The notes under the pieces are model-generated. The model was not told the origin of the DNA, did not search any database, and worked only from the letters and a program-made list of their open reading frames with translations. The position numbers were made by a program, and so were the translations under genes. DNA of 64,000 bases from Rosettibacter firmus (lineage in GTDB: Bacteria; Bacteroidota; Ignavibacteria; Ignavibacteriales; Melioribacteraceae). The DNA lies in NCBI RefSeq assembly GCF_036860695.1, contig NZ_JAYKGJ010000001.1, positions 1,522,657 through 1,586,656 of the forward strand, read 5' to 3'. Below, one piece after another: positions 55,450 through 64,000 of the stretch; the stretch's first letter is position 1, and each line of letters opens with the position of its first letter.

Positions 55450-55457
55450 CAAAATTA
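55450..55457 (-). promoter_or_regulatory. Candidate -7 box for clpB
   Basis: Minus strand TAATTTTG matches TAnnTTTG about 28 bases before the clpB ATG. No good TTTG is found 18-21 bases upstream, so it is a half match only. Confidence 0.35.
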
Positions 55458-55606
55458 ATTTAATAAAGTTTCATATTAAATAAAAAAATACTAATCATAA
55501 TAATACTAACTCGTAATATTTTATTTATTATTATATAATAATACTCTTTGCCTTGTTACTGCTTGCCATTTATTTTAATTTTGTAACTCAACTTGAAAGA
55601 ATTTTT

Positions 55607-56974
55607 ATGTCACATGTTTTATCACAAAACGAAGATACAATTGTTGCACTTGCTACTCCACCCGGTATTGGTGCAATTTCTGTTGTAAGAGTTAGTGGTC
55701 CTGAAACTTTTAAAAAAGTCGATTTAATTTTTTCTGGTAAAAAGAAAATTTCTGAATGCGAGACTCACACAATTCATTATGGTAAAATAATTGATAAGAA
55801 TAATGAAATTATAGATGATGTTCTCATTTCAATCTTTAGAGCACCACATTCTTATACTGGTGAAGATTCAGTTGAAATAAGTACTCATGGAAGTCAGTTA
55901 ATTACAGAAAAAATAATTTCTCTTCTTGTTGAACAGGGAATTCGACTTGCTGAACCAGGTGAATTTACTAAAAGAGCTTTTTTAAATGGAAAACTTGATC
56001 TTGCACAGGCAGAAGCTGTTGCCGATTTAATAAATGCAAGAACAGAAGCTTCCTTAAAAGGAGCCAGAAATCAACTTGATGGAATTCTTTCTAAAAAAGT
56101 TGATTTGTTAAGAGAAAAGTTGATAAATACTTCTTCATTAATTGAACTTGAACTTGATTTTGCAGAAGAAGATATTGAACTTTTACCTGTCGAACAAATT
56201 TTAAAAAATATATCAGAAATAGAAGAAGAAATTGAAAAATTATTAAAAACTTTTTCATTTGGTAAAGTAATTAGAGATGGTGTTAATGTAGCTCTTGTAG
56301 GGAAACCAAATGTCGGAAAATCTTCATTATTAAATTATTTATTGAAAGAAGCCAGAGCAATTGTTAGTGATATCCCGGGAACAACGAGAGATATTATAAG
56401 AGAAGAATTATTTATTGATGGAATACTTTTTAAACTCTATGATACAGCAGGAATAAGAACGACTGAGAACATTATTGAAAAAGAAGGAGTATTAAGAAGC
56501 AGAAAAGTAATTGAAGAAGCAGATATTGTATTGTTCTTAAATGATGTAGAAAAAGGTTTTGATGAAGATTTATATAATGAAATTCTTGAACTAAGTTCAG
56601 AAGAAAGAGTTTTAAAAGTAGTAAATAAAATTGATATTAAAGCAAATAACGATTCCCGTTTTGATGTAGGAATTTCTGCTAAAACTGGTGAAGGTATCGA
56701 TAAATTATTCAATAAGTTAAAAGATAAAGCTATTGGTTCAAACATATATACTGAAAAAACAGCCATAGTTTCAAATATTCGTCACTATAATGCACTTAAA
56801 AAGGCAAAAGAGCATTTAATAAATGCAAAGAATTCTATTAAAGAAAAATTAACAGGTGAATTCATAGCCGTTGATTTAAGAAATGCAGAAAATTCTTTGA
56901 GCGAAATAATAGGTAAAATTACAACAGATGATATTTTAAATAATATATTTTCAAAATTCTGTATAGGTAAATAA
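55607..56974 (+). CDS. mnmE: tRNA modification GTPase MnmE
   Basis: About 455 residues from the ATG at 55607 (MSHVLSQNEDTIVALATPPG); an ATG 54 bases upstream would add a hydrophobic leader foreign to the family. With MnmG it installs the cm5/cmnm5 group on wobble uridines. N-terminal folate-binding domain, G domain with GKPNVGKSS, GTTRD, DTAG and NKID, and the conserved C-terminal FCIGK with the essential cysteine. Followed by two parS sites and mnmG. Confidence 0.96.
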   Translation: MSHVLSQNEDTIVALATPPGIGAISVVRVSGPETFKKVDLIFSGKKKISECETHTIHYGKIIDKNNEIIDDVLISIFRAPHSYTGEDSVEISTHGSQLITEKIISLLVEQGIRLAEPGEFTKRAFLNGKLDLAQAEAVADLINARTEASLKGARNQLDGILSKKVDLLREKLINTSSLIELELDFAEEDIELLPVEQILKNISEIEEEIEKLLKTFSFGKVIRDGVNVALVGKPNVGKSSLLNYLLKEARAIVSDIPGTTRDIIREELFIDGILFKLYDTAGIRTTENIIEKEGVLRSRKVIEEADIVLFLNDVEKGFDEDLYNEILELSSEERVLKVVNKIDIKANNDSRFDVGISAKTGEGIDKLFNKLKDKAIGSNIYTEKTAIVSNIRHYNALKKAKEHLINAKNSIKEKLTGEFIAVDLRNAENSLSEIIGKITTDDILNNIFSKFCIGK

Positions 56975-56988
56975 GTTTCACGTGAAAC
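56975..56988. promoter_or_regulatory. parS centromere site 1
   Basis: GTTTCACGTGAAAC, a perfect 14-bp palindrome identical to the core of the ParB-binding parS consensus, directly after the mnmE stop codon. parS sites cluster near the chromosome origin. Confidence 0.85.
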
Positions 56989-57055
56989 CAGGAAGAGTTT
57001 GTAGTTGAAAGATATAAGCAAATTTTAAGAATAAGATAAAATTAAAATCGAAAAA

Positions 57056-57069
57056 GTTTCACGTGAAAC
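57056..57069. promoter_or_regulatory. parS centromere site 2
   Basis: A second identical GTTTCACGTGAAAC, 12 bases before the mnmG start. Two copies 81 bases apart in one gap strongly support real ParB loading sites rather than chance. Confidence 0.87.
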
Positions 57070-57081
57070 GGAAAGGGAATT

Positions 57082-58956
57082 ATGAAAGAATATGATGTAA
57101 TAGTTGTTGGTGGTGGACACGCAGGCATCGAAGCAGCAACAGCTCCTGCCAGGATGGGATGTTCTGTTGCTATGATTACAATGGATAAAAATGCAATGGG
57201 GAGAATGTCCTGCAATCCAGCAGTTGGTGGAAGTGCTAAAGGCCATCTTGTGCACGAAATTGATGCTCTCGGTGGTATGATAGGATTAATCGCAGATAGA
57301 TCTGGAATTCAATTTAGAACATTGAATAAATCCAAAGGTCCTGCTGTCTGGGCAGGAAGAAGCCAGAATGACCGAAAATTATATTCAATTGAAGCTTTGA
57401 AAGCAGTTCTTTCTGTTCAGAATCTTGATATAATTGAAGACTCTGTAATTGAAGTATTAGTCGAAGATAAAAAAATTTATGGTGTAAAAACTCAAAAAGG
57501 CCAGGAAATTAAATGTAAAGCGTTAATTGTATCGACCGGGACTTTTCTTAATGGTTTAATGTATACCGGAGAAAAAATCTTTCGTGGGGGACGTTTTGGT
57601 GAACCCCCAGCCGTTGGATTAACTGAATCTTTAATTAAATTAGGTTTTGAAGCTGGTAGACTTAAAACTGGAACTCCACCAAGACTTAAAAAAGATTCAA
57701 TAAATTGGGATGTTCTCGAAGAACAAAAAGGGGATGATCCACCTCAACCATTTTCACTTCGAACACCTAAAAATGAATTCCCTTATCTTCCTCAACTTAG
57801 CTGTTATATTACTTATACAAATAAAACTGTCCATCAAATTTTAGAAACAGGTTTTGATAGATCTCCTTTGTTTACTGGAAAAATTAAAGGGAGAGGACCA
57901 AGATATTGTCCATCTATTGAAGATAAAATTTATCGTTTTTCAGATAAAGAACGTCACCAACTTTTTCTTGAACCAGAAGGATTGGATTCCGATTTGATTT
58001 ATATTAATGGATTTTCAAGCTCACTTCCAGAAGAAGTACAATATGAAGCACTAAGAAAAATTAAAGGTCTCGAAAATGTTGAAATGGTTCGTCCAGGCTA
58101 TGCAGTAGAATATGATTTTTTCCCACCTCATCAAGTTGATTTAACGTTAGAAACAAAACTAATAGAAGGACTTTATTTCGCCGGTCAAATTAATGGTACT
58201 TCTGGCTACGAAGAAGCAGCGGCACAGGGAATTGTTGCAGGTATAAATGCTGCATTGAAAATTCAAAAAAGACCAGAATTTGTTCTAAAAAGAAGTGAAG
58301 CATATATTGGTGTTTTAATTGATGATCTGGTTGGAAAATCAACTGATGAACCTTATCGTATGTTTACTTCAAGAGCTGAACATAGATTGATTCTAAGGCA
58401 GGATAATGCTGATAGGCGACTTTTGAAATATGGCTATGAATTTGGCTTAATTCCTAAAGAACTTTATGATGAACTTAAAGAAAGAGAAGTATTAATTACA
58501 AAATCAAAAGAATTATTAAGTAAAACAAAAATTCTGCCTACTGATATTAATCCATTTTTAATACAAAAGAATACAACTCCAATTGATAATGCTGAAACAG
58601 TAGATAAACTTGTTAAAAGACCAGAAATTAATTTGATAGATTTATTGGAATTTATTAAAAACAAAAATGGCGAAATCGTAGATTTATTAAATGATAAAAA
58701 AGCTATTGAACAGATTGAAATTGAATTTAAGTATGATGGATATATTCAAAGGCAGATGGAATTAATTGAAAAAATGGAAAAATTAGAAAATGTTCTAATT
58801 CCATTAAATTTTGACTATTCTAATTTGAAAGCTATTTCTGCGGAAGGGAGAGAAAAATTAAGTAAAGTAAGACCAAGGTCAATTGGTCAGGCTTCAAGAA
58901 TCTCTGGTGTTACTCCTTCAGATATTTCAGTTTTATTAGTATATTTGAAAAGCTAA
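57082..58956 (+). CDS. mnmG: tRNA uridine-5-carboxymethylaminomethyl modification enzyme MnmG
   Basis: 624 residues, FAD-dependent partner of MnmE. N-terminal dinucleotide-binding loop [42 protein letters not shown], the catalytic cysteine region [30 protein letters not shown] FAD motif, and a C-terminal tRNA-binding helical domain ending [17 protein letters not shown]. Usual length. Ordered mnmE-mnmG-rsmG as in many origin regions. rsmG starts 15 bases after. Confidence 0.97.
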   Translation: MKEYDVIVVGGGHAGIEAATAPARMGCSVAMITMDKNAMGRMSCNPAVGGSAKGHLVHEIDALGGMIGLIADRSGIQFRTLNKSKGPAVWAGRSQNDRKLYSIEALKAVLSVQNLDIIEDSVIEVLVEDKKIYGVKTQKGQEIKCKALIVSTGTFLNGLMYTGEKIFRGGRFGEPPAVGLTESLIKLGFEAGRLKTGTPPRLKKDSINWDVLEEQKGDDPPQPFSLRTPKNEFPYLPQLSCYITYTNKTVHQILETGFDRSPLFTGKIKGRGPRYCPSIEDKIYRFSDKERHQLFLEPEGLDSDLIYINGFSSSLPEEVQYEALRKIKGLENVEMVRPGYAVEYDFFPPHQVDLTLETKLIEGLYFAGQINGTSGYEEAAAQGIVAGINAALKIQKRPEFVLKRSEAYIGVLIDDLVGKSTDEPYRMFTSRAEHRLILRQDNADRRLLKYGYEFGLIPKELYDELKEREVLITKSKELLSKTKILPTDINPFLIQKNTTPIDNAETVDKLVKRPEINLIDLLEFIKNKNGEIVDLLNDKKAIEQIEIEFKYDGYIQRQMELIEKMEKLENVLIPLNFDYSNLKAISAEGREKLSKVRPRSIGQASRISGVTPSDISVLLVYLKS

Positions 58957-58971
58957 TTTTGAGGTTTTTCT

Positions 58972-59652
58972 TTGAATTCCTATGAGCAGTATTTACGTGA
59001 ACTAAAAATGCTCTTCTGGGAAAACAATATTAACCCAGATGAGTATCAACTTGAAAGATTAGCTAATTTTGCTGTTCTTGTAACACAAAAAAACTCTAAA
59101 GTTAATTTAATCTCTCGCAAAGATATCTCAAAAATTATCGAGAACCACGTTTTCATTTCCTCTTTTGTTTCTGAATTTATTCCTCAAAAAATAAATAACT
59201 TTTTAGATGTTGGAACAGGTGGTGGATTCCCTGGAATTCCTCTTGCAATAACTCGTCCACATTTAAAAGGTGTTCTTGTTGATTCTACTGCAAAAAAAAT
59301 TGATGCTGTAAAAGAGTTTATTTCAAAACTTAAATTGAATAATGTAACAACAGAAAATTGTAGAGTAGAAAGTGAAGAGTTCAGACAAAAATATTCACAG
59401 GCTTTTGATCTTGTAATAAGTCGTGCAACAGTTCCACTTATTATTCTTTTTAGTTATGCACTTCCTTTATTGAAAGAAAAATCGTTTATAGCTTCTATAA
59501 AGGGGGGCGATTTAAATGATGAATTTAATGCTGCAGAACTTAAATACAAAGCTTACATAAAGAAATCAACAATATTTGAACTTGCCTACAAACCAACTAA
59601 CACTCGCAACGAAAAAGGAAAAAAATTAATCCTCTTTGAGATTAATAAATAA
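58972..59652 (+). CDS. rsmG: 16S rRNA (guanine527-N7)-methyltransferase RsmG
   Basis: 226 residues from a TTG start with GAGG upstream. SAM loop FLDVGTGGGFPGIPLAI, GVLVDSTAKKIDAV, and DLVISRATVPLIILF are family hallmarks; N-terminal helical part NPDEYQLERLANFAVLV. Methylates G527 of 16S rRNA; loss gives low-level streptomycin resistance in other bacteria. parA/parB, which often follow, are absent here and replaced by a SIR2-like gene. Confidence 0.95.
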   Translation: MNSYEQYLRELKMLFWENNINPDEYQLERLANFAVLVTQKNSKVNLISRKDISKIIENHVFISSFVSEFIPQKINNFLDVGTGGGFPGIPLAITRPHLKGVLVDSTAKKIDAVKEFISKLKLNNVTTENCRVESEEFRQKYSQAFDLVISRATVPLIILFSYALPLLKEKSFIASIKGGDLNDEFNAAELKYKAYIKKSTIFELAYKPTNTRNEKGKKLILFEINK

Positions 59653-59671
59653 ATTGTTAATTAGTTTATTA

Positions 59672-59740
59672 AAGTAATTTTATTTATTTGAATTGATACA
59701 TCAATATTTGTTTATACATATCAACCAAATAAAATTACTT
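59672..59740. repeat. Long inverted repeat downstream of rsmG
   Basis: AAGTAATTTTATTT (59672-59685) and AAATAAAATTACTT (59727-59740) are perfect 14-bp arms; inside, TTGATA (59693-59698) pairs with TATCAA (59719-59724). The whole could fold as one ~70-base hairpin. A terminator or a small mobile-element remnant are both possible. Confidence 0.6.
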
Positions 59741-59864
59741 GTTCGAAAAAATTCAAATTGTTACTTCACAATTAAATTAAGGTTGATTCCGTATAATACC
59801 GATTAGATGTGATTATTTAGATAACAAAACAAAAGTTTTATTTTGTTTTTAATAATAGTTAATA

Positions 59865-60974
59865 ATGAAGATTGAAAAATTTATTAAATATCCTCAGCAA
59901 CGAGATGTAGTTTTTGTTCTTGGTGCAGGTGCATCTCATCCAGATGGTGTTCCACTTCAGAGAGATATACTTCCACAAATATTATCTGATGAAAATGAAG
60001 AAATAAAAAATTCTGAAATAGGAAAAATTGTACTTGAATTTATTACAGATAATTTTGATTTCAATAAAAAATTAAATTTATATCCTCGACTCGAAGCAGT
60101 ATTTGGTTTTCTTGATTATTTTATTCAGCATAATGAAAGTCTTAATTCTAAATACACAAATTCTCGCATAAGAGAGATTAAAGAATATTTAATAAAACTT
60201 GTTCATTACATTGTTAATTTGAATACAGATAAAAATAGTCATTATTATCACTTATTCTGGAAATTATTATCAGAGCATGTTCCGAATTCATCGATTATAA
60301 CATTGAATTATGATACACTTCTTGAGCAATCATTTGAGTTTTTATTTAAACAAAATTATTATCTTGATTATTGTATTCAATTAATGAATTATGAAAGAAT
60401 TCCACAATTAAAGAGTTTTAATTTCTGGATCAATCCACGTGAGCCAGTACTTGTGAATGAAAATGTTAATCCTATTCCAATAAAAATTATTAAACTTCAT
60501 GGTAGTTTGAACTGGAAATATTGTAACTGCTGTAATTTGACTTTACTTACACCATGGGATCGAAAAATAGATTTAAATAAAGGAAAGTTTCTTGGTTACA
60601 CATATCCCGATAAAGAAGAGTATGAATTTCGATGCCCAATAGATGGAACTGATTTTGAAACCTTAATTATGCCGCCATCATATTTAAAAACTTTGCATCA
60701 TCCAGTAATATCACAATTATTGGTTGAAGCATCACGAGAAATTCGTTCTACAAAAAGAATTATTTTTATTGGATATTCAATGTCCGATGCAGATTTACAT
60801 ATAATTGCATTATTCAAAAAGCACATTCAGAATGGAACGGAAGTAATAGCCATAAATCCCAAAAAGAAAGAATCACTCGAATTAAGCTACAAATCAATAT
60901 CCAGAGATACTAAATTTATAAACATATCGTTCGAAGAGTTGCTGAAGAAGAATATAATAGAAAAAATTATTTAA
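59865..60974 (+). CDS. SIR2-like domain protein
   Basis: 369 residues, SIR2_2-type. NAD-binding loop FVLGAGASHPDGVPL (~18-32), TLNYDTLLEQSF (~146), KLHGSLNWKY (~211), cysteines WKYCNCCN and RCPID of a possible zinc site, and IFIGYSMSDADLHI at the end. Such stand-alone or fused SIR2 proteins are often NAD-depleting effectors in anti-phage systems, though others have housekeeping roles. No partner (Argonaute, HerA, Thoeris ThsA-type SLOG) is adjacent. It occupies the usual parAB position after rsmG. Confidence 0.88.
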   Translation: MKIEKFIKYPQQRDVVFVLGAGASHPDGVPLQRDILPQILSDENEEIKNSEIGKIVLEFITDNFDFNKKLNLYPRLEAVFGFLDYFIQHNESLNSKYTNSRIREIKEYLIKLVHYIVNLNTDKNSHYYHLFWKLLSEHVPNSSIITLNYDTLLEQSFEFLFKQNYYLDYCIQLMNYERIPQLKSFNFWINPREPVLVNENVNPIPIKIIKLHGSLNWKYCNCCNLTLLTPWDRKIDLNKGKFLGYTYPDKEEYEFRCPIDGTDFETLIMPPSYLKTLHHPVISQLLVEASREIRSTKRIIFIGYSMSDADLHIIALFKKHIQNGTEVIAINPKKKESLELSYKSISRDTKFINISFEELLKKNIIEKII

Positions 60975-61407
60975 TATACACAATTCGAGAAATTATTTAT
61001 CAGTTTTAATAAGTTATTTTTTCCCAGATTAATGTGATTATTAATTAATAAATTCAATTAGTTTACTAATTGTATGGATATTTTATCGTGCTAAAAAAGC
61101 ACTAAATAATTTGTCCTTAAGCAATAATAAAATAATCAACAGTCATATAGCCATTCACAGTATTAAATTTATATTTTATATTCGTATCTATTTTCTTCGA
61201 TAAAGTTAATAATAATTGAAAAATATTTTCCAATCAATCGTATATAATGTTTGCTCTATGATAATTAATAAAATATTATATGCTGTGATTATAGGTTTCC
61301 ATATAACATCCAAAATACTCTTTATTAAAATTTCTTTTAAGCAAATATTCTATACAAAAAAGTTACTTTTGAGGTTAAATAATCAATTCTTTTTAGACCA
61401 TTTTTAA
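60975..61407. other. Intergenic region with a short palindrome
   Basis: 433 AT-rich bases. CAATTAGT (61055-61062), two bases, ACTAATTG (61065-61072) is a perfect palindrome, and GTGCT-AAAAA-AGCAC follows at 61088-61102. A 63-codon frame here lacks coding character. Between convergent genes, so terminators are expected. Confidence 0.5.
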
Positions 61408-62409
61408 CTATTGTTCTTTGTAAGTGAATGTATGAACTAAAATATTATCTATAAATATGCTATAATCACCAGGAGGTAGTGGAATATTTTTATCATCAAC
61501 TAAATTTAGTGAGTAAACATACTCTATATTATTAAACTCTTTCCTTGGAACTTGAAATCTTGCAATTATTTTATTGAGTTGACGATGTATAATTTCTACA
61601 TCGCTTTCACGGGTTCCTCTAAGAAAAGTTATTTCAATTACATCAGGTAGTGTAGTTACTTTTTCTTCTACTGGTAAATTAAGTATATTTTTGGTTTGTA
61701 CATTTTTCACAAGAGGTAGTGCATCTGAAATAAAACCGAAATGTAAATCTGCTATTATTTGATAGTCTTTCAGTGGTATGTGATCGTGATAAGTGTTATA
61801 TATTCGATCCAAATATAAAATTTGAGTAGTATTTGCATCTACGAGACGGATTTCTAATTCAACAATTCCTATTCTTTGAAGAATGACTGTATCAATAGGG
61901 ACAAATGTTTGGCCAAATTCAAGTATTCTATAGCCTAATATTTTTGTAGCTTTTAAAAACTTTTCATTACTAAAAGAAACCAGAGAATCTGCATACTTTT
62001 GTTTATATACAAGCCAGCTTTTTTCGAAATGATTATCTGACTCGGCAAATGACGCAGATAAGATATTTTCATCCCGATCTAAAATTGTAATATGTTTTTT
62101 TAAAAGCTTATCAATGAGTGCACGATATACAACTAATTGTAAATCTTCATCAGATACATAGTTTCGATCAACACTTTGAATAATAATCTTATCGTCAGGC
62201 GTAATATTATTAAAGAGATTATCCGGTAATGTCATAGTGGATAATACTTTATCGAGAAATCTTGGATTAGTTAACTGTAATATTTTTGTAATATCTTTTT
62301 TAACAGTTTGTGTTTCGCTTTTACTTACTCTTTTTACATTAATAAATTCTGCCCCGGCACAACCAGTTAGTATAATTATCACTAATAATAAAAAATTAAT
62401 TTTTTTCAT
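61408..62409 (-). CDS. Hypothetical lipoprotein
   Basis: 333 residues. MKKINFLLLVIIILTGC is a clean lipoprotein signal (cysteine 17). The mature protein is alpha/beta with IIIQSVDRNYVSDEDLQLVV and VYRALIDKLLKKHITILDRDE, and VDANTTQILYLDRIYNTY, loosely reminiscent of CsgG/FlgO-type periplasmic proteins (DxDxE-like LVDA..). The C-terminal LPPGDYSIFIDNILV is beta-rich. No firm family. Starts 70 bases after the T9SS protein on the same strand. Confidence 0.75.
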   Translation of the reverse strand: MKKINFLLLVIIILTGCAGAEFINVKRVSKSETQTVKKDITKILQLTNPRFLDKVLSTMTLPDNLFNNITPDDKIIIQSVDRNYVSDEDLQLVVYRALIDKLLKKHITILDRDENILSASFAESDNHFEKSWLVYKQKYADSLVSFSNEKFLKATKILGYRILEFGQTFVPIDTVILQRIGIVELEIRLVDANTTQILYLDRIYNTYHDHIPLKDYQIIADLHFGFISDALPLVKNVQTKNILNLPVEEKVTTLPDVIEITFLRGTRESDVEIIHRQLNKIIARFQVPRKEFNNIEYVYSLNLVDDKNIPLPPGDYSIFIDNILVHTFTYKEQ

Positions 62410-62479
62410 CTTTACCTCCGATCTAATATTTTATTGAAAATCATTTAAAACTTACTATTTCCTGAAGTGTCAATTGTAA

Positions 62480-64000
62480 CTATTTTAATAAAATCATCTT
62501 TTTCGTTTCAGAGAAATTGCCTGCTTGCATTCTATAAAAGTAAATACCACTTGGTAAATTAGAAGCATTAAATTCAACTTCGTAAATTCCAGGTGATTTT
62601 TCTTCGTTGATTAGAACAGATACTTCTCTTCCAAGTATGTCATAAACAGTAACATTAACAAAACTTGATTTAGGTACAGAGAATTTTATTATAGTAATTG
62701 CATTAAAAGGATTAGGATAATTTTGTTGTAATGAAAAATTGCTAATTATACTATTCAATGCAGATTTAATATCTCTTGTAAATAAAATCTTGTAATTTAA
62801 AATCCCGGATGTTAATGGCAATTTAAAATTTCCTTCTAATTCATAAGGTAATTCTTGATTTTCATTAACAAGGTATAATTTGAAATTAGATAGATTTTTT
62901 GCTTTAATAAATAGTGTCTTTTTGTTACTATTAAAAATTCTTAAGTTAAATATCTTATTATTGAATTCAGGTTCATGAATTTCTTTTAAATATTTTAATC
63001 TTGGGGAAGAGATTGAATCGATAACAACAATGTCCTCTTCAATATTAATACCGGGGGCATAAACATCAAAAATATCCATTTTATGTTGAGCATTATTATT
63101 TATAAAGAATAACAAGGAATCTCTATAAGATAAATCATCAAGAAGATAAATGATTGATATTAAATTTCTATTCATATAGTTTGTTTTACTTATGTTGTGT
63201 TGATTTGTTGAAAAATAGGGTATTTTTAAAGAACTTAAATCCGTATTATTTAAGTAATAATACCCTGTTAAAGGTTCTAATTCATTTGATTGATAGTAAT
63301 TTCCATTATAAGCCCATAATGGCTGAGTAATATTGTTAGCTTTTTTTACTGAATCCCATAAAATAACTTTTTCGAATGGGTTTGATATTAAATTCCAACC
63401 GGGGTGTAATTTTATAGAGTAAGAATGGGTATTATCTAAACTAACAGGTTTTGTTTCAATATCTAATTGTATACTATACTTGGATACTACCCAAAAGGCT
63501 TTGCCTGGTTCAAGTAAGAATTTAGATGTGTTGTCAAACTCAATCAAATAATTTGGATACTCCAAATCTTCTCCATTGTCCCAGAATGCTTTCCAATCGG
63601 TGCCATAATTCAAATTTTTGAAAAGTGAAGACAATGATATACTTGAATTCCCAGGTATACCAAATATTTTATAATCCTTTTCACTTTTTGAATTTGAAAA
63701 ACTAATGACGGTATTTATTTGATTAATTATAGGATAGATAAAAACAGAGAAAGTGTAGTTACTTATATCAAAAACTGCAGAATCATTTGTATCACTTATT
63801 CTTACCTTGCATTCAGTTGATGTTACATAGGGAACTACCCAATCATACTTACCAGTATTTGCTATAAAATTATTTATGATTGTTATCCATGTTTTACCAT
63901 TGTCTGTTGTGTATTCTATCTTAATATATGTAACGTTAGAACTATTCCATCGTATTTGTTGTTGACTTCCTGCTATCCATGCTTCTCCTCCATTTGGGGA
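62480..64000 (-). CDS. Secreted type IX sorting-domain protein, N-terminal part beyond the window
   Basis: The frame is open from base 64000 (SPNGGEAWIAGSQQIRW) to the stop at 62480, 506 residues, so the gene begins outside the window; an in-frame TTG at 63634 is not the start. The first ~40 residues match the PNGGExWxxGxxxxIxW ... IxIEYTTDNGKTW module that recurs in secreted proteins of this group. The middle has several WNLISNPFE-type blocks (HPGWNLISNPF), and the end is a T9SS sorting domain (NYPNPFNAIT, VTVYDILGREVSVL, SGIYFYRMQAG, KKMILLK). Surface protein of unknown binding role. Confidence 0.88.
   Translation of the reverse strand, partial: SPNGGEAWIAGSQQQIRWNSSNVTYIKIEYTTDNGKTWITIINNFIANTGKYDWVVPYVTSTECKVRISDTNDSAVFDISNYTFSVFIYPIINQINTVISFSNSKSEKDYKIFGIPGNSSISLSSLFKNLNYGTDWKAFWDNGEDLEYPNYLIEFDNTSKFLLEPGKAFWVVSKYSIQLDIETKPVSLDNTHSYSIKLHPGWNLISNPFEKVILWDSVKKANNITQPLWAYNGNYYQSNELEPLTGYYYLNNTDLSSLKIPYFSTNQHNISKTNYMNRNLISIIYLLDDLSYRDSLLFFINNNAQHKMDIFDVYAPGINIEEDIVVIDSISSPRLKYLKEIHEPEFNNKIFNLRIFNSNKKTLFIKAKNLSNFKLYLVNENQELPYELEGNFKLPLTSGILNYKILFTRDIKSALNSIISNFSLQQNYPNPFNAITIIKFSVPKSSFVNVTVYDILGREVSVLINEEKSPGIYEVEFNASNLPSGIYFYRMQAGNFSETKKMILLK

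Noticed and set aside
61216..61407. 63-codon plus-strand frame
   Set aside because: No ribosome site and composition of random A/T sequence; sits between convergent genes.
63634..64000. Start of the last T9SS gene at TTG 63634
   Set aside because: The frame stays open to base 64000 and encodes a recognisable secreted-protein module, so the gene extends beyond the window.

Overview
The window is an AT-rich bacterial chromosome segment that most resembles the Ignavibacteria (Melioribacter/Ignavibacterium-type relatives of Bacteroidota and Chlorobi). Evidence: four secreted proteins end in a type IX secretion sorting domain (NYPNPFN ... SGxYFYR ... KKxxLLK), there are many lipoproteins with short lipoboxes, a Bacteroidota-type promoter (TTTG-N18-TAnnTTTG) lies before slyD, and two perfect ParB-type parS palindromes flank the mnmE/mnmG junction. 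The species cannot be fixed from sequence alone.

Layout. 0-2.6 kb: NAD synthesis (end of nadC, nadA), a house-cleaning NTPase and a PhzF-family enzyme. 2.8-9.9 kb: a repeat-rich lipoprotein, a GAF/sigma-54 activator, a Ser/Thr kinase with PEGA domains, a kelch/T9SS protein and a TPR membrane protein. 10.2-17.8 kb: signalling block with two paralogous STAS proteins, a PAS histidine kinase, an NtrC-type regulator and a receiver-SpoIIE phosphatase, plus a U32 protein and an MFS transporter. 17.8-23.8 kb: nhaA, an NAD(P)-binding protein, then a small accessory cassette (DoxX, SRPBCC, PhnB-like VOC) flanked by two broken genes (a multiply frameshifted RibD/DHFR-like gene and a VOC gene with an in-frame stop).

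24.3-33.7 kb is the most interesting part: a nine-gene minus-strand operon with almost every junction overlapping. In transcription order: DNA methyltransferase, MntA-like nucleotidyltransferase, HepT-like HEPN protein, a protein resembling the missing C-terminal half of the methyltransferase, a Cas10-like protein with intact HD motif but a degenerate cyclase motif, a RAMP, a small helix-rich protein, a Csm3-like RAMP, and a type III restriction-like helicase with a C-terminal PD-(D/E)xK nuclease. It reads as a complete type III CRISPR-like effector core placed between the Mod and Res genes of a restriction-modification pair, with a toxin-antitoxin pair inside Mod. No array, cas1, cas2 or cas6 is in the window. 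A tRNA-Ala(CGC) lies about 0.9 kb upstream with its 3' end facing the operon.

35.5-49 kb: secreted nuclease-like and SGNH hydrolase T9SS proteins, YitT-family membrane protein, methyltransferases, a second PAS histidine kinase, a pseudouridine synthase, trmB, slyD and small lipoproteins. 49-64 kb: ADP-forming acyl-CoA synthetase, Y-family polymerase, clpB, then mnmE-parS-parS-mnmG-rsmG (an origin-proximal signature), a stand-alone SIR2-like protein, a lipoprotein, and a T9SS protein cut by the right edge.
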